Shown here: one piece after another, positions 37,712 to 47,707 of the stretch
How the letters are laid out: the number at the start of each line of letters is the position of its first letter
Position numbering within the stretch: position 1 is the first letter of the stretch
Position numbers and translations under genes: made by a program
The notes under the pieces: generated by a model
Seen by the model: the letters and a program-made list of their open reading frames with translations, nothing else
Database searches by the model: none
Told to the model about the DNA's origin: nothing
Source: Nitrosomonas communis
GTDB taxonomy: Bacteria; Pseudomonadota; Gammaproteobacteria; Burkholderiales; Nitrosomonadaceae
Direction of reading: 5' to 3'
Assembly (NCBI RefSeq): GCF_001007935.1
Contig: NZ_CP011451.1
Coordinates: 3,348,001-3,412,000 of the forward strand
Length of the DNA stretch: 64,000 nucleotides

Positions 37712-38899
37712 CTAGCCGGATAATAAATTAATTAAATCTGTTTTTTCCCAAGGCAACTCGATATCATCCCTTCCTACATGACCATACACCGCGAGCTTCC
37801 GATAGAAACCCTCTTTATTAGCAGACAAATTTCGCAAGTCAAACTGTTTAATCACAGCACCAGGTCGAAAATCAATGACATCGAGTAAACGCATCGCAAT
37901 GTCATGATCAGAGACAGTGCCAGTACCAAACGTGTTGACTTGAACGGTTACTGGCCTCGCCTGACCGATACAGTAACTCACCATCACTTCACACTCTTCA
38001 GCCAAACCTGCCGCAACGACATTTTTTGCGGCATAACGCGCGATATAATTGCCAGTACGGTCAATGCGCAAGGGATCCTTGCCACTCAGTGCAGCACTGC
38101 CCATACGGCAATATTGACCATAGCTATCGATAGCGACTTTTCTGCCGGTAAGTCCAGAATGTACTTTTGGACCACCGCCGAAGAAAGGTCCTTGCGGATT
38201 GATATAAATATGAGTACTTTCATTAATACCAATACCATTTTGCTCTATGACTGGCTCAACTACATGTTTGATTAATGCCGCATTTAAATCTCCGGCATTA
38301 TCGCTATAAACCTCATTGTGACTAGCAACCAGCACCATACTGTGAATGCGTTCCGGCTTGTTGTTTATATATTCAACTGCGACTTCCGACATTCCATCGG
38401 GCAACAAACCGGATATAAGTTTACTTTCACGCACTAGCGACAATTGCCGCGCGAATTGATGTGCCAGCCAGATTGGCATAGGTAGCATGGTTGGCGTTTG
38501 CTTACAGGCATAGCCAAACACGGTTGCATGATTTTCCGCAGTAACCTTGTCTAACTCCACATCACTCATTTGAGTTTCGTCACCTAAGCTACATCCATCC
38601 GCAGGTAACTCAGCGAAATTGGTGAGTATGGTACAGTCTTTAGCATTAAAATCAGGCTGATTGTAACCCACATTTCCAATCACATAGCGAGCAATCTCAG
38701 GAATATCCACCACCGCATGCGATGCAAACCGTGCCGCAATGAATACTACCCCACTCGCGACTGCACACTCTGCATTTATGCGCGAACAAGGATCATGCTG
38801 CAGAAATTGATCAACAATAGCATCGCTGATTTGATCACATAGTTTATCAGGATGGCCTGCAGTTACCGACGCGGAGGTAAATATGAAGTTTGCTGTCAT
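37712..38899 (-). CDS. Divergent S-adenosylmethionine synthetase (MetK paralogue)
   Basis: The 395-aa protein clearly belongs to the MetK family: FTSASVTAGHPDKLCDQISD, the SGLTGRKVAIDSYG segment, SGKDPLRIDRTGNYIARYAA and the C-terminal VYGHVGRDD...WEKTD. By-eye alignment with E. coli MetK shows changes where catalytic or ligand residues are expected. The DQGLMFGY segment is NHATVFGY (Asn123 where Asp118 is expected), and PDAKSQV is PDGMSEV (Met170 where Lys165 is expected). GHPDK (15-19), Arg253/Lys254 and Asp280 are kept. It may be slow, altered or non-catalytic. Its ATG overlaps the stop of the P-type ATPase gene (ATGA), an unusual partner for metK. The main metK should be elsewhere in the genome. 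Confidence 0.85.
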   Translation of the reverse strand: MTANFIFTSASVTAGHPDKLCDQISDAIVDQFLQHDPCSRINAECAVASGVVFIAARFASHAVVDIPEIARYVIGNVGYNQPDFNAKDCTILTNFAELPADGCSLGDETQMSDVELDKVTAENHATVFGYACKQTPTMLPMPIWLAHQFARQLSLVRESKLISGLLPDGMSEVAVEYINNKPERIHSMVLVASHNEVYSDNAGDLNAALIKHVVEPVIEQNGIGINESTHIYINPQGPFFGGGPKVHSGLTGRKVAIDSYGQYCRMGSAALSGKDPLRIDRTGNYIARYAAKNVVAAGLAEECEVMVSYCIGQARPVTVQVNTFGTGTVSDHDIAMRLLDVIDFRPGAVIKQFDLRNLSANKEGFYRKLAVYGHVGRDDIELPWEKTDLINLLSG

Positions 38900-41800
38900 G
38901 CAGCCGTCTCCTTATTTGTTTGTGAAACATTAATGGTAGATGTGTATGTGTCACTTTGATTATGTGGGTTGTGTATTTCAGGTTGGATGATGTGCTTGAA
39001 ACTGTCATTGATCAGCATGGGTGCTACAGCTCCTCCTGCAATGGCCAGCAAATCGAGCACATTAAGCGGCGTTGAACCGAGCCCACTGCGTAAACCAGGA
39101 ATTAACATTGCCATAACTTGTAATAGGCCAGACCCGGCAATAGCATAATTCAAATAGGGATTACGCGGCAATGTGCCACGATTAAATATGGAATGGCTTT
39201 CTGAGCGGCAGGTAATCGAATGGAGCAATTGCGCGAGTGTCAGCGAGTTGAAAAGTATAGTATTAGACTGCGGACCAATCCCGTAGCGTAAAAATCCATA
39301 GCCATATGCTGCCATAGATCCGGTGGTGATGATGGTGGACTCCCGCGCCATACGTATTAAATCCTGGCGTCTGATGATTTTCTCTTGAGGATCACGTGGC
39401 GGCTGCCGCATTAAATCTGCTGCTGGCGCTTCCATGGATAAAGCAAGCCCAGGGAATATGTCAGTGACAAGATTAATCCACAGAAGTTGCTTCGGACTTA
39501 ATACTTCACCCGCCCCCACCGCAATACCGGCCAGCATCACTTCGATTTCGGACATGTTGGTGGATATCAGATAGTGAATAGATTTGCGGATGTTGTTATA
39601 AATAGCACGCCCCTGTTCCACAGCGGCAACCATGGTATGTAAGTTGTCATCTTCCAATACGACATCTGAGACTGAGCGCGCCACATCGGAAGAAGCGCCA
39701 CCCATAGCAACCCCGATATTAGCTGCCTTTAGCGCGGGACCATCATTAATGCCATCCCCTGTCATGGCAACAATCTTGCCGCTCTTCTGGATAGCTTGCA
39801 CAATTTGCAGTTTGTTGGCTGGGCTGACACGGGCAAACACATGCACATTGTGAATCAAGCCACTTAATATTTTTTGATCGAGTTTTTCCAAGCGGGTGGA
39901 ATCAAGAATTTGCAAGGGCTTCCCGTTACTTAAATTCAGTTGCTTGCCAATTGCATAGGCAGTACTGGATTGATCTCCGGTAATCATGACGGTATGAATG
40001 CCAGCACGGTGGAACAAGCGCATCAAATCCGGCATACCGGTGCGTAAAGGATCCGTCATTCCCACCAAACCAAGCCATATTAAATTTACAGGCGCACCTT
40101 CGTCTTTTATTGGTCTGATTGGCCTTTCAGCGTAAGCCACAGCCAGCACACGTAGTGCATCTCCTGCCATTTGATTGTTAATGTTGCTCATCGCTACACG
40201 AAACGCATCGTCTATCGGATGTATACCATCTTGGTCCTGATAAGAATCACACAACATTAATACTTCCTGCGGACTACCTTTCACGGCAATCAAATGCCGT
40301 TTTCGCGGCAAACGGTGAAAAGTGCACATATATGGCCGGTTTTCGGCGCGATACTTGATTTTATAGTGAGGGTAGTGCTGCCGCAGCGCATCAATGTTCA
40401 AATCACTACATCTGGCAAGCTCCAGCAAGGCGTTTTCTGTCGGCGTGCCATTTATGCGAATCTGCTGCCCGCTATTCTGTTGCACTGATTCATTGCACAA
40501 GCTGATAATCTCTAAGAAGCGACGATAGCAATCATCAAAAAATCCGGCAAAAGGTTGATCCTCCACGAACAATTGCTCGCCTGACACAAAATAGTGCTTT
40601 CCGCCCACATAAGCTGTAACAGCCGTCATACGGTTTAAAGTTAAGGTGCCGGTTTTATCCAGACAAAATACTTGCACCGAACCGAGCGTTTCGACTGCGT
40701 CAAGATGGCGCACTGCCACGTTATATTGGCGCATTTTGCGAATACCGAGTGCAAGCGTAGTCGTGGCCACAGCGGGCAATCCTTCCGGCACGGCTGCTAC
40801 CGCTAGCGAAATTGAACTCTTGAGCATTTGCAATAAACCATAGCCGCGTAACATGCCAAGGGCGAATACCCCCAAACAAATCGCACCACTGGTGAGTGCC
40901 AATCGGGTACCAATATGATCGAGTTCCTGCTGCATCGGCGTTTCAGGCGCGTGCGCTTCGCCAACAAGATTATGTATCTGTCCAATCTGAGTGTTAACAC
41001 CGGTCGCGATAACCACACCTACGCCATTTCCGCCAGTTATCATGGTGCCCATATATACCATGTTGCGCCGGTCAGCGAGCGGCGTGTCCTGCCTGGCGAT
41101 GGGTGACGTATTTTTTGAAACAGGCATGCTTTCACCGGTTAAGGCTGACTCATCCACGGTGAGCTGACTGGTTTTAATCACACGCGCATCGGCTGCAATA
41201 AAATCGCCCGGCTGCAACACCAACACATCCCCCACAGTCACATGCGCATGCGGGATCGATTGCATTTCACCATCGCGTATCACTTGTGCATGCCGTGGCG
41301 TAATTTTAGTCAGTAAACTAATAATCTTTTCCGCCTGCATTTCCGTGAAGAAACCAATACTCGCGTTAATCAGCACCACGCCCACAATAATGCCTGCATC
41401 CAACATCCCACCTGTTGCCAGCGAGACTACCGCAGAAACTGCGAGTAGCCCTACCGGCAACGTAAACAACTGGCCAAGAAACATGCTAAGCGGTGAGCGC
41501 CGGGCCATCTCCGGCAATTGATTCAAGCCATACTGTTGCAGCGCCCGCTGCACTGCATGCTTACTCAGTCCCTGGTGCACCTCTACCTGAAGTTTTTCAA
41601 GAATAGGGTTTACCTCAAGGACATGCCAATCGCTATTATCTTGAGGTGCCTTTGGGCTTGCGGAGATGCCTTGCGTGGAAGCGAATAAGCTTTGCGTATG
41701 TTTCCACAGCGCATCGAAATAGGCCTTGAAATGGATTAACGCTTTAGTATCAGTTTTGTTGAATGATCTGGTAAAGCGAACATCTTTAATGGCTTGCTTG

Positions 41801-42093
41801 CAGGCTTCAAGTAGCAAATAAGGCAGCTTATCCAGTGCGATATCTTTGCCATAAACAATCACTACTGATCCACTCAAGCTATTCACTCTAATGGTCATAA
41901 TGCCTGAGATCGCTCCCATTTGCTGCTCCAGCTGCTGCCCCAACGCACTCGCACGGTGTAAGATATTGACATGATAGCGCGCTCTACCCGGCACACAAGT
42001 ATGAACAGGTTTGATCTGAATTTTAACGGATGGTTTACCCAAACCAGGCGAGACTTGCGGCGTAGATTTAGATTCTGTATGGCTGATCATCAT
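38896..42093 (-). CDS. P-type cation ATPase with N-terminal HMA2 domain
   Basis: This 1065-aa inner-membrane pump has a HMA2-like domain at about 33-100 ([27 protein letters not shown]) and a cation-ATPase N-terminal region at about 160-205. The core has TGES (319-322), the helix-4 motif AAVPEGLP (to 440), phosphorylated Asp479 in DKTGTLT, MITGDQ and [23 protein letters not shown] with the C-terminal TNMSEIEV and [13 protein letters not shown] is characteristic of the P2 (Ca2+/Na+/K+) class and not of heavy-metal P1B pumps, which have CPC-type motifs. The transported ion cannot be read. It starts the two-gene unit with the MetK paralogue. Confidence 0.9.
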   Translation of the reverse strand: MMISHTESKSTPQVSPGLGKPSVKIQIKPVHTCVPGRARYHVNILHRASALGQQLEQQMGAISGIMTIRVNSLSGSVVIVYGKDIALDKLPYLLLEACKQAIKDVRFTRSFNKTDTKALIHFKAYFDALWKHTQSLFASTQGISASPKAPQDNSDWHVLEVNPILEKLQVEVHQGLSKHAVQRALQQYGLNQLPEMARRSPLSMFLGQLFTLPVGLLAVSAVVSLATGGMLDAGIIVGVVLINASIGFFTEMQAEKIISLLTKITPRHAQVIRDGEMQSIPHAHVTVGDVLVLQPGDFIAADARVIKTSQLTVDESALTGESMPVSKNTSPIARQDTPLADRRNMVYMGTMITGGNGVGVVIATGVNTQIGQIHNLVGEAHAPETPMQQELDHIGTRLALTSGAICLGVFALGMLRGYGLLQMLKSSISLAVAAVPEGLPAVATTTLALGIRKMRQYNVAVRHLDAVETLGSVQVFCLDKTGTLTLNRMTAVTAYVGGKHYFVSGEQLFVEDQPFAGFFDDCYRRFLEIISLCNESVQQNSGQQIRINGTPTENALLELARCSDLNIDALRQHYPHYKIKYRAENRPYMCTFHRLPRKRHLIAVKGSPQEVLMLCDSYQDQDGIHPIDDAFRVAMSNINNQMAGDALRVLAVAYAERPIRPIKDEGAPVNLIWLGLVGMTDPLRTGMPDLMRLFHRAGIHTVMITGDQSSTAYAIGKQLNLSNGKPLQILDSTRLEKLDQKILSGLIHNVHVFARVSPANKLQIVQAIQKSGKIVAMTGDGINDGPALKAANIGVAMGGASSDVARSVSDVVLEDDNLHTMVAAVEQGRAIYNNIRKSIHYLISTNMSEIEVMLAGIAVGAGEVLSPKQLLWINLVTDIFPGLALSMEAPAADLMRQPPRDPQEKIIRRQDLIRMARESTIITTGSMAAYGYGFLRYGIGPQSNTILFNSLTLAQLLHSITCRSESHSIFNRGTLPRNPYLNYAIAGSGLLQVMAMLIPGLRSGLGSTPLNVLDLLAIAGGAVAPMLINDSFKHIIQPEIHNPHNQSDTYTSTINVSQTNKETAA

Positions 42094-42313
42094 ATAATAT
42101 TTTATTGTACAGATGAGTTCACTTTATTGCTAAATCAAACCTGACGCAGGTACGCTGCAGACAATATAAATAAGACGGTAAGCACAAGCTGTTAATATCA
42201 GCCTTGAATTAGAAATAAATTATTGGTTGGACAACACTACAGCGTATTAGTGTACCCACAAAAGGAGCTTACTTTATAGTCTAGCTATTATCCTTTGACC
42301 TAGCCTTTTCTAA

Positions 42314-43123
42314 TTATTTCCGCTCCGCCCGGCTGAAAATATCGTATTCGCGCCGTACCAGGTCGGGGCCGTATTTGCGCTCCAGCCGGCGCATCGTAAA
42401 GTGAGCACGAGCAACGTCTTGAAAATGCTGAATAAAAATAATATTCACCATTGCTCCACTCAGGGCGCCCAGAATGGGCACCATCTGAGCAGCCGCCTTC
42501 TCAGTCACCACGACCCCGAAACGGGCAGCAATAGCAGCGATCAATACCACTAAGGCTGGGTGGGAGGGCTGAAGGATGCCTTTTTCTAAGGCCTTTTCCG
42601 GGACCTTGGATAGGTGCAGAGCCAAGGCTATGCGGATGCCATAGTAGCCGGTTTCTGCAGCGTCATCCTCTTCAGTGCGGCCGCCTAGGGCCAGGACTTC
42701 CAGGCAAGCAAGGCGGGTGTGCAAGTCACCCAGATTTTCACCTTCACTGCGCGCGATATCAGCAATAGCGCGCAAAGTAATGATGGTAGACATCGGTAAT
42801 TCGGCAATAACAGCGGGTAAACCAAAAAAACCACCGACAGCCCCTGAGGTCGCTGCCAATAACTTATGGTAGCCTTCTTGCGCAGCTATACCAGAATGAC
42901 TATCGAGTGGGCTGATAACGCTTTCCAGCGCAGTCAGCAGAGTACGGTTCATGCCCTGACGCAAATTCGCGTGCCAAGTCTTAGGCAACAACTTGAGACT
43001 GCGCTCAATGGGCATACCAACAAAATGGGTCAGACGAACAGCCATGCTGGGATGCTCCAGATGCTTATAGGCAACACTGAGTGCCTTCACATCTTCAGGT
43101 GTGAGTTGCAGGGTTATAGTCAT
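42314..43123 (-). CDS. EcsC-family protein
   Basis: The 269-aa protein matches the EcsC family (PLDSHSGIAAQEGYHKLLAA; GGFFGLPAVIAELPMSTIIT; CLEVLALGGRTEEDDAAETG). The central part has hydrophobic helices rich in glycine and alanine, near residues 90-115 and 195-240, so membrane association is likely. EcsC was first seen beside the EcsAB transporter of Bacillus, but its role is unknown. It lies about 220 bp upstream of the ATPase gene on the same strand, possibly as a separate unit. Confidence 0.85.
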   Translation of the reverse strand: MTITLQLTPEDVKALSVAYKHLEHPSMAVRLTHFVGMPIERSLKLLPKTWHANLRQGMNRTLLTALESVISPLDSHSGIAAQEGYHKLLAATSGAVGGFFGLPAVIAELPMSTIITLRAIADIARSEGENLGDLHTRLACLEVLALGGRTEEDDAAETGYYGIRIALALHLSKVPEKALEKGILQPSHPALVVLIAAIAARFGVVVTEKAAAQMVPILGALSGAMVNIIFIQHFQDVARAHFTMRRLERKYGPDLVRREYDIFSRAERK

Positions 43124-43322
43124 TTCTTACCTGGTAAATGAGAGATTATCCACAATGCCTCTATATGTCATGAGTCTAGCCCCTTCCAAACAAGCGGCCA
43201 ATTACGGCCCTTTAGTTGAATATTCATCACTTATCCTAGTAAAACTAGAACCAGCATAGCGATACTGAAGATAAATAAATGTACTGTGAGAAAAATTCTA
43301 GACCAAACTATTCAGTATTGGT

Positions 43323-44024
43323 TCAAGTCTGTTCCATCTCAGAATGTCGAATATCCTCCCCGCTAACCATATATACTACATACTCCGCCAAATTACGCGC
43401 GTGCTCACCAATACGTATGAGTGATTTCATGACGAGTACAATATTGATGATGTGCCCAACGTTTCTTGCATCTTCCAGCACATATGTGGCAAGTCTTCGC
43501 AAGCCTGCCTGGAATTCTTCGTCCAGATCATCGTGACTGTTCAACAATTTTTCAGCTCTCTCCAGATCAAGCAGATCCAGAGTCTCAATGGCCTCTTTTA
43601 ATAAAGTACATGCCAGCTTGCCTATTACCGCGATGTCACGCAGCAAGTAACTGCTTGGGTTAGAGTGCTCGTTGTTATACAGGGTGGTTGCTATGTAGGC
43701 TATTTTAGCAGCCTCATCGCCCAACCGCTCAAGGTCGGTAACCAATTTTGAGAAAGCCATGATGGCCCGCAAATCACGCGCTACCGGACAGCGTTTTGCC
43801 AATATTTCAGTAATGGTACTGTCTATGCTTTTTTCCATAGCATCTACCTGTGTTTCTCGTTCGGTGATCACGCGTATGATATCCAGCTTTTGTTGCTGAA
43901 AAGATTCAAGTGCCATTTGAACTTGATCATAGACAAGATCAGCCATTTGGAGTATTTCAGTATTAAGGCCATACAACTCACCATCGAAACGTCGAAAGGT
44001 ATGACCTTCAAGTCGGGTAGCCAT
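43323..44024 (-). CDS. phoU: Phosphate-signalling protein PhoU
   Basis: PhoU links the PstSCAB transporter to the PhoR sensor kinase and restrains the Pho response when phosphate is plentiful. The 233-aa protein has two three-helix bundles carrying the acidic metal-binding motifs (AFSKLVTDLERLGDEAAKIA; SLIRIGEHARNLAEYVVYMV). Length is normal. It ends the pst operon, 29 bp after pstB. Confidence 0.95.
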   Translation of the reverse strand: MATRLEGHTFRRFDGELYGLNTEILQMADLVYDQVQMALESFQQQKLDIIRVITERETQVDAMEKSIDSTITEILAKRCPVARDLRAIMAFSKLVTDLERLGDEAAKIAYIATTLYNNEHSNPSSYLLRDIAVIGKLACTLLKEAIETLDLLDLERAEKLLNSHDDLDEEFQAGLRRLATYVLEDARNVGHIINIVLVMKSLIRIGEHARNLAEYVVYMVSGEDIRHSEMEQT

Positions 44025-44053
44025 GTTTATTCTCCTCGATTCGCTTTAAGCAT

Positions 44054-44953
44054 TTAACCAAAACGGCCAGTAATATAATCTTCAGTCAATTGATGCGCGG
44101 GAGCGGTAAAAATCTGCTCGGTGGTGCCGACCTCGATGAGATCGCCGAGGTGAAAATACGCGGTACGGTGTGACACACGCGCAGCCTGTTGCATGGAATG
44201 CGTTACAATAACGATCGAATAATTGGTACACAGTTGATCCATCAATTCCTCAATTTTGGCAGTCGCGATGGGATCAAGCGCAGAACAAGGCTCATCCATG
44301 AGAATGACTTCCGGATTCACTGCAATCGTACGCGCGATACACAAACGCTGCTGTTGCCCGCCTGACAAGCTTGTTCCTGGCTGATCCAGACGGTCTTTGA
44401 TCTCTTCCCACAGCCCCGCTCTTTTCAAACTTGTCACCACGATTTCATCCAGCTCGACCTTGTCTTTGGCCAGGCCATGAATACGTGGTCCAAATGCAAT
44501 ATTTTCGTAGATGGATTTGGGAAAAGGATTGGGTTTCTGGAAAACCATTCCAATTTTGGCACGCAAGGGCACCACGTCAATTGATTTGTCATTGATATCC
44601 TGTCCATCCATCATAATGCTTCCGGTCACACGACAGCTTTCTATGGTGTCATTCATTCGATTAAGACAACGCAGAAAAGTGGATTTTCCGCAACCGGATG
44701 GGCCAATCATGGCAATAATCTCTTGGCAACCTATATCAATTGTCACATTCCTGAGGGCATGCTTGTTCTCATAATAAACATTAACATCCGTGCAACGTAT
44801 ACGAGGGTCAGCGACAGTCACCTCTCCCACGGTTTGCCTGTCATCACGGGAAACTGTGGCTCTTGACAAGTTTTTTCTAGCGTATTTTCTTCGTTCTACT
44901 TTTCGCCGTTCAAGCTGATTGCCTGGTAGTGCTATTTTAGCGATATCGATCAT
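44054..44953 (-). CDS. pstB: Phosphate ABC transporter ATPase
   Basis: PstB powers high-affinity phosphate import. Walker [20 protein letters not shown], signature [16 protein letters not shown] and Walker [14 protein letters not shown] are all present. At 299 aa it is about 40 residues longer than usual. The extra N-terminal piece is basic ([20 protein letters not shown]) and precedes the first strand of the ATPase ([19 protein letters not shown]). I see no alternative ATG close to the usual start, so the extension is probably real. It lies between pstA and phoU in the operon. Confidence 0.95.
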   Translation of the reverse strand: MIDIAKIALPGNQLERRKVERRKYARKNLSRATVSRDDRQTVGEVTVADPRIRCTDVNVYYENKHALRNVTIDIGCQEIIAMIGPSGCGKSTFLRCLNRMNDTIESCRVTGSIMMDGQDINDKSIDVVPLRAKIGMVFQKPNPFPKSIYENIAFGPRIHGLAKDKVELDEIVVTSLKRAGLWEEIKDRLDQPGTSLSGGQQQRLCIARTIAVNPEVILMDEPCSALDPIATAKIEELMDQLCTNYSIVIVTHSMQQAARVSHRTAYFHLGDLIEVGTTEQIFTAPAHQLTEDYITGRFG

Positions 44954-44976
44954 AAAAAATCCTATCCCAAATCATC

Positions 44977-46275
44977 TCACCAGCGATGTTCGAATTTCTT
45001 GCGAAGAATGATCGCCAGCGCATTCATGGCAAAAAGAAATCCGAGTAACACGATAATTGCTGCTGAGGTACGTTCAACAAATGCTCGTTCCGGACTGTCT
45101 GCCCATAAAAAGATTTGTACTGGCAGTGCCGTCGCTGGATCAAATATGTCTGACGGAATATCCACGATAAAAGCGACCATGCCGATCATTAACAAGGGTG
45201 CTGTCTCACCCAATGCACGAGCCATGCCAATGATCGCTCCGGTGAGCATTCCTGGGATAGCAATGGGCAACACATGAAAATAGACTGTCTGCATTTTTGA
45301 TGCACCCACACCAAGGGCTGCATCACGTATGGAAGGGGGTACCGATTTTAAAGCTCCACGGCTGGCAATGATAATCGTAGGCAAGGTCATGAAGGCAAGC
45401 ACCAATCCTCCAACCAGCGGCGCTGAACGAGGAAAGCTCATGAAATTAATGAATACGGCCAGACCAAGCAGTCCAAAAATAATGGACGGCACAGCAGCGA
45501 GATTATTGATATTAACTTCGATTAAATCTATCCATTTATTTTTGGGAGCGAATTCTTCCAGATAAACTGCTGTGGCAACCCCCATGGGAAGCGATAATAT
45601 CAAGGTGACGATCAGCGTATAAATCGATCCCATCAATGCTCCCCATATTCCAGCAAGCTCCGGTTCACGTGAATCACCGTTAGTAAAAAATGCCGTATTA
45701 AACTTAAGCGTCAGCTTTTCTTTGGCTTCTAACTGATCAAGCCATGCAATCTGTACATCCCGCAGACGGCGTTCTGCCTCGGGCACATCTCGCATGATAT
45801 GTCTTTTCATTAACATATCGACTTCATCATCCGCCGGCACCCATACCTGTTGGGTCTGCCCAATCAGGGCGGGGTTATCCATCACCCTCTTCCTCAACTG
45901 ATAAGCCGCACCCGTACTGACGAGACTATATAACAGGCGCTTTTCATTACGATTAGTTACCTCAGGGAACTGCTTGCTCAAACTTACTTTGACTAAACTA
46001 CTATAGTCGGCAGTAGAAAGTGCATCGGGTTGTCGTGTTCCTGCCGGATTGAGCAACTGTTCGTCAAAATTCACTTCCAGTTGAATAAATGTTTGCTGAA
46101 AAGCCGTGTAGCCTTTTGACACAATGGTGTAGAACAGCACAAAAAGAAACATCAGACTTATCATGATCGAGATCAGACCCATGCTGCGAAACAACTTTTC
46201 AGATAAGTGTCGTTTAGGCAGACTTGCCTTGACCTGATCAATCGTTTTTGTTCTGGAGGAGGCTGATTTATTCAT
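44977..46275 (-). CDS. pstA: Phosphate ABC transporter permease
   Basis: PstA forms the membrane channel with PstC. The protein is about 432 aa, longer than E. coli PstA (about 296 aa), because of a large periplasmic insertion between the first and second membrane helices (about residues 60-195; LSTADYSSLVKVSLSKQFPE region). The permease core follows (GAIIGMARALGETAPLLMIG; LPMGVATAVYLEEFAP). ATG at 46275 gives MNKSASSRTKTIDQ and overlaps the end of pstC by 8 bp, so I prefer it to the upstream start at 46311. Confidence 0.93.
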   Translation of the reverse strand: MNKSASSRTKTIDQVKASLPKRHLSEKLFRSMGLISIMISLMFLFVLFYTIVSKGYTAFQQTFIQLEVNFDEQLLNPAGTRQPDALSTADYSSLVKVSLSKQFPEVTNRNEKRLLYSLVSTGAAYQLRKRVMDNPALIGQTQQVWVPADDEVDMLMKRHIMRDVPEAERRLRDVQIAWLDQLEAKEKLTLKFNTAFFTNGDSREPELAGIWGALMGSIYTLIVTLILSLPMGVATAVYLEEFAPKNKWIDLIEVNINNLAAVPSIIFGLLGLAVFINFMSFPRSAPLVGGLVLAFMTLPTIIIASRGALKSVPPSIRDAALGVGASKMQTVYFHVLPIAIPGMLTGAIIGMARALGETAPLLMIGMVAFIVDIPSDIFDPATALPVQIFLWADSPERAFVERTSAAIIVLLGFLFAMNALAIILRKKFEHRW

Positions 46276-47662
46276 ATTGCTCCCGGTATTTTTTGACCAC
46301 ATACAATGCAATCACATTGAGTATGAGGGTGACCACAAAAAGCACCAGCCCCAATGCAAATGCTGCCAATGTTTTCGGACTGTCGAACTCCTGGTCGCCA
46401 ACCAGCAAAGTCACGATTTGGACAGTTACAGTCGTAACGGATTCTAATGGATTGGCGGTCAAATTAGCTGCGAGGCCCGCGGCCATCACCACAATCATGG
46501 TCTCACCAATCGCACGTGACACTGCCAGCAGAATACTGGCGACAATTCCGGGAAGCGCTGCGGGTATCACGACTTTTCTGATAGTTTCCGATTGCGTCGC
46601 TCCCAGGCTATAAGCACCATCTCGCAATGATTGGGGCACTGCATAGATCACATCATCAGAAAGTGATGATACAAATGGAATAATCATGATCCCCATCACC
46701 ACACCTGCAGCCAGGGCGCTTTCAGATGAAATCTCCAGTCCCAGTGATTCCCCCCAACCTCGGAAAAAGGGAGCAACCGTTAATGCTGCAAAAAATCCAT
46801 ATACAACTGTGGGAATGCCTGCAAGAATTTCTAGCATGGGTTTGCTCAAGGCACGCACACGTGATGAGGCATACTCAGATAAATAAATGGCGGACATCAG
46901 GCCGATGGGCACAGCGACCACCATGGCAATGAGCGATACCAGCAGGGTGCCAACAAACAAAGGTACAGCACCAAATGCGCCCGATGCACCAACCTGACCA
47001 GGCCGAATAGCAGTTTGAGGGCTCCATTCCAGTCCAAATAGAAAGTCGGTAAAAGGCACCGACTGGAAAAAGCGTATTGCCTCGAATAAAACTGACAATA
47101 TGATACCCATCGTGGTAAATATTGCGATGGTCGAACAGGCTATCAGAAAAACCAGTATCGTATTTTCAACCTTATTGCGTGCCTTCTGTTGCTGATCAAC
47201 ATGAGATAATGCATAGGTAGCGCCAGTCAAACCGAGTGCTGTCATCACGACGAGTAATGCAATGTCACTGATGGTTTGTAAATGCCGATAATGGTCAGCC
47301 GCTGCGGCAATTTGTGGGAGAGCCGTGTCAGCTACCATGTTTCCGCTTACTACATTGCGAATTTCGTTGATGACAAGATTTAACTGTTGTTTTGAAGATG
47401 AAGTGACATCTTCTGGAAGACCTGCAATAACTAAATTGGTGATAATCGCTGACTCAGAAAATTGCCAGAAAGTAAAAATAATGAGTGCCGGAATACCGCA
47501 CCAGAGCGCTACGTAATAGCCGTAGTAACGGGGCAATGAGTTTAGCTTACGAATATTACCATTTGAAACCACTAAAGCTCGCCGACGTCCATAGTAGAAA
47601 CTGGCCACTATTAATACAAGTATAATAAGAAAAAGGATGAGCATATGCATATGCAATCTCAA
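46268..47662 (-). CDS. pstC: Phosphate ABC transporter permease
   Basis: This 464-aa permease partners PstA. It has N-terminal helices (LILFLIILVLIVASFYYGRR) and a long periplasmic segment near residues 80-125. The conserved core includes VPIGLMSAIYLSEYASSRVR, LEILAGIPTVVYGFFAALTV and AVSRAIGETMIVVMAAGLAA. Like pstA it is longer than the E. coli protein, which suggests the two long permeases co-evolved. It lies 45 bp after pstS. Confidence 0.93.
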   Translation of the reverse strand: MRLHMHMLILFLIILVLIVASFYYGRRRALVVSNGNIRKLNSLPRYYGYYVALWCGIPALIIFTFWQFSESAIITNLVIAGLPEDVTSSSKQQLNLVINEIRNVVSGNMVADTALPQIAAAADHYRHLQTISDIALLVVMTALGLTGATYALSHVDQQQKARNKVENTILVFLIACSTIAIFTTMGIILSVLFEAIRFFQSVPFTDFLFGLEWSPQTAIRPGQVGASGAFGAVPLFVGTLLVSLIAMVVAVPIGLMSAIYLSEYASSRVRALSKPMLEILAGIPTVVYGFFAALTVAPFFRGWGESLGLEISSESALAAGVVMGIMIIPFVSSLSDDVIYAVPQSLRDGAYSLGATQSETIRKVVIPAALPGIVASILLAVSRAIGETMIVVMAAGLAANLTANPLESVTTVTVQIVTLLVGDQEFDSPKTLAAFALGLVLFVVTLILNVIALYVVKKYREQYE

Positions 47663-47707
47663 GTCAGTAAAGGTGGCGCAGATACTATTGAATCCGATTA
47701 AAATCTG

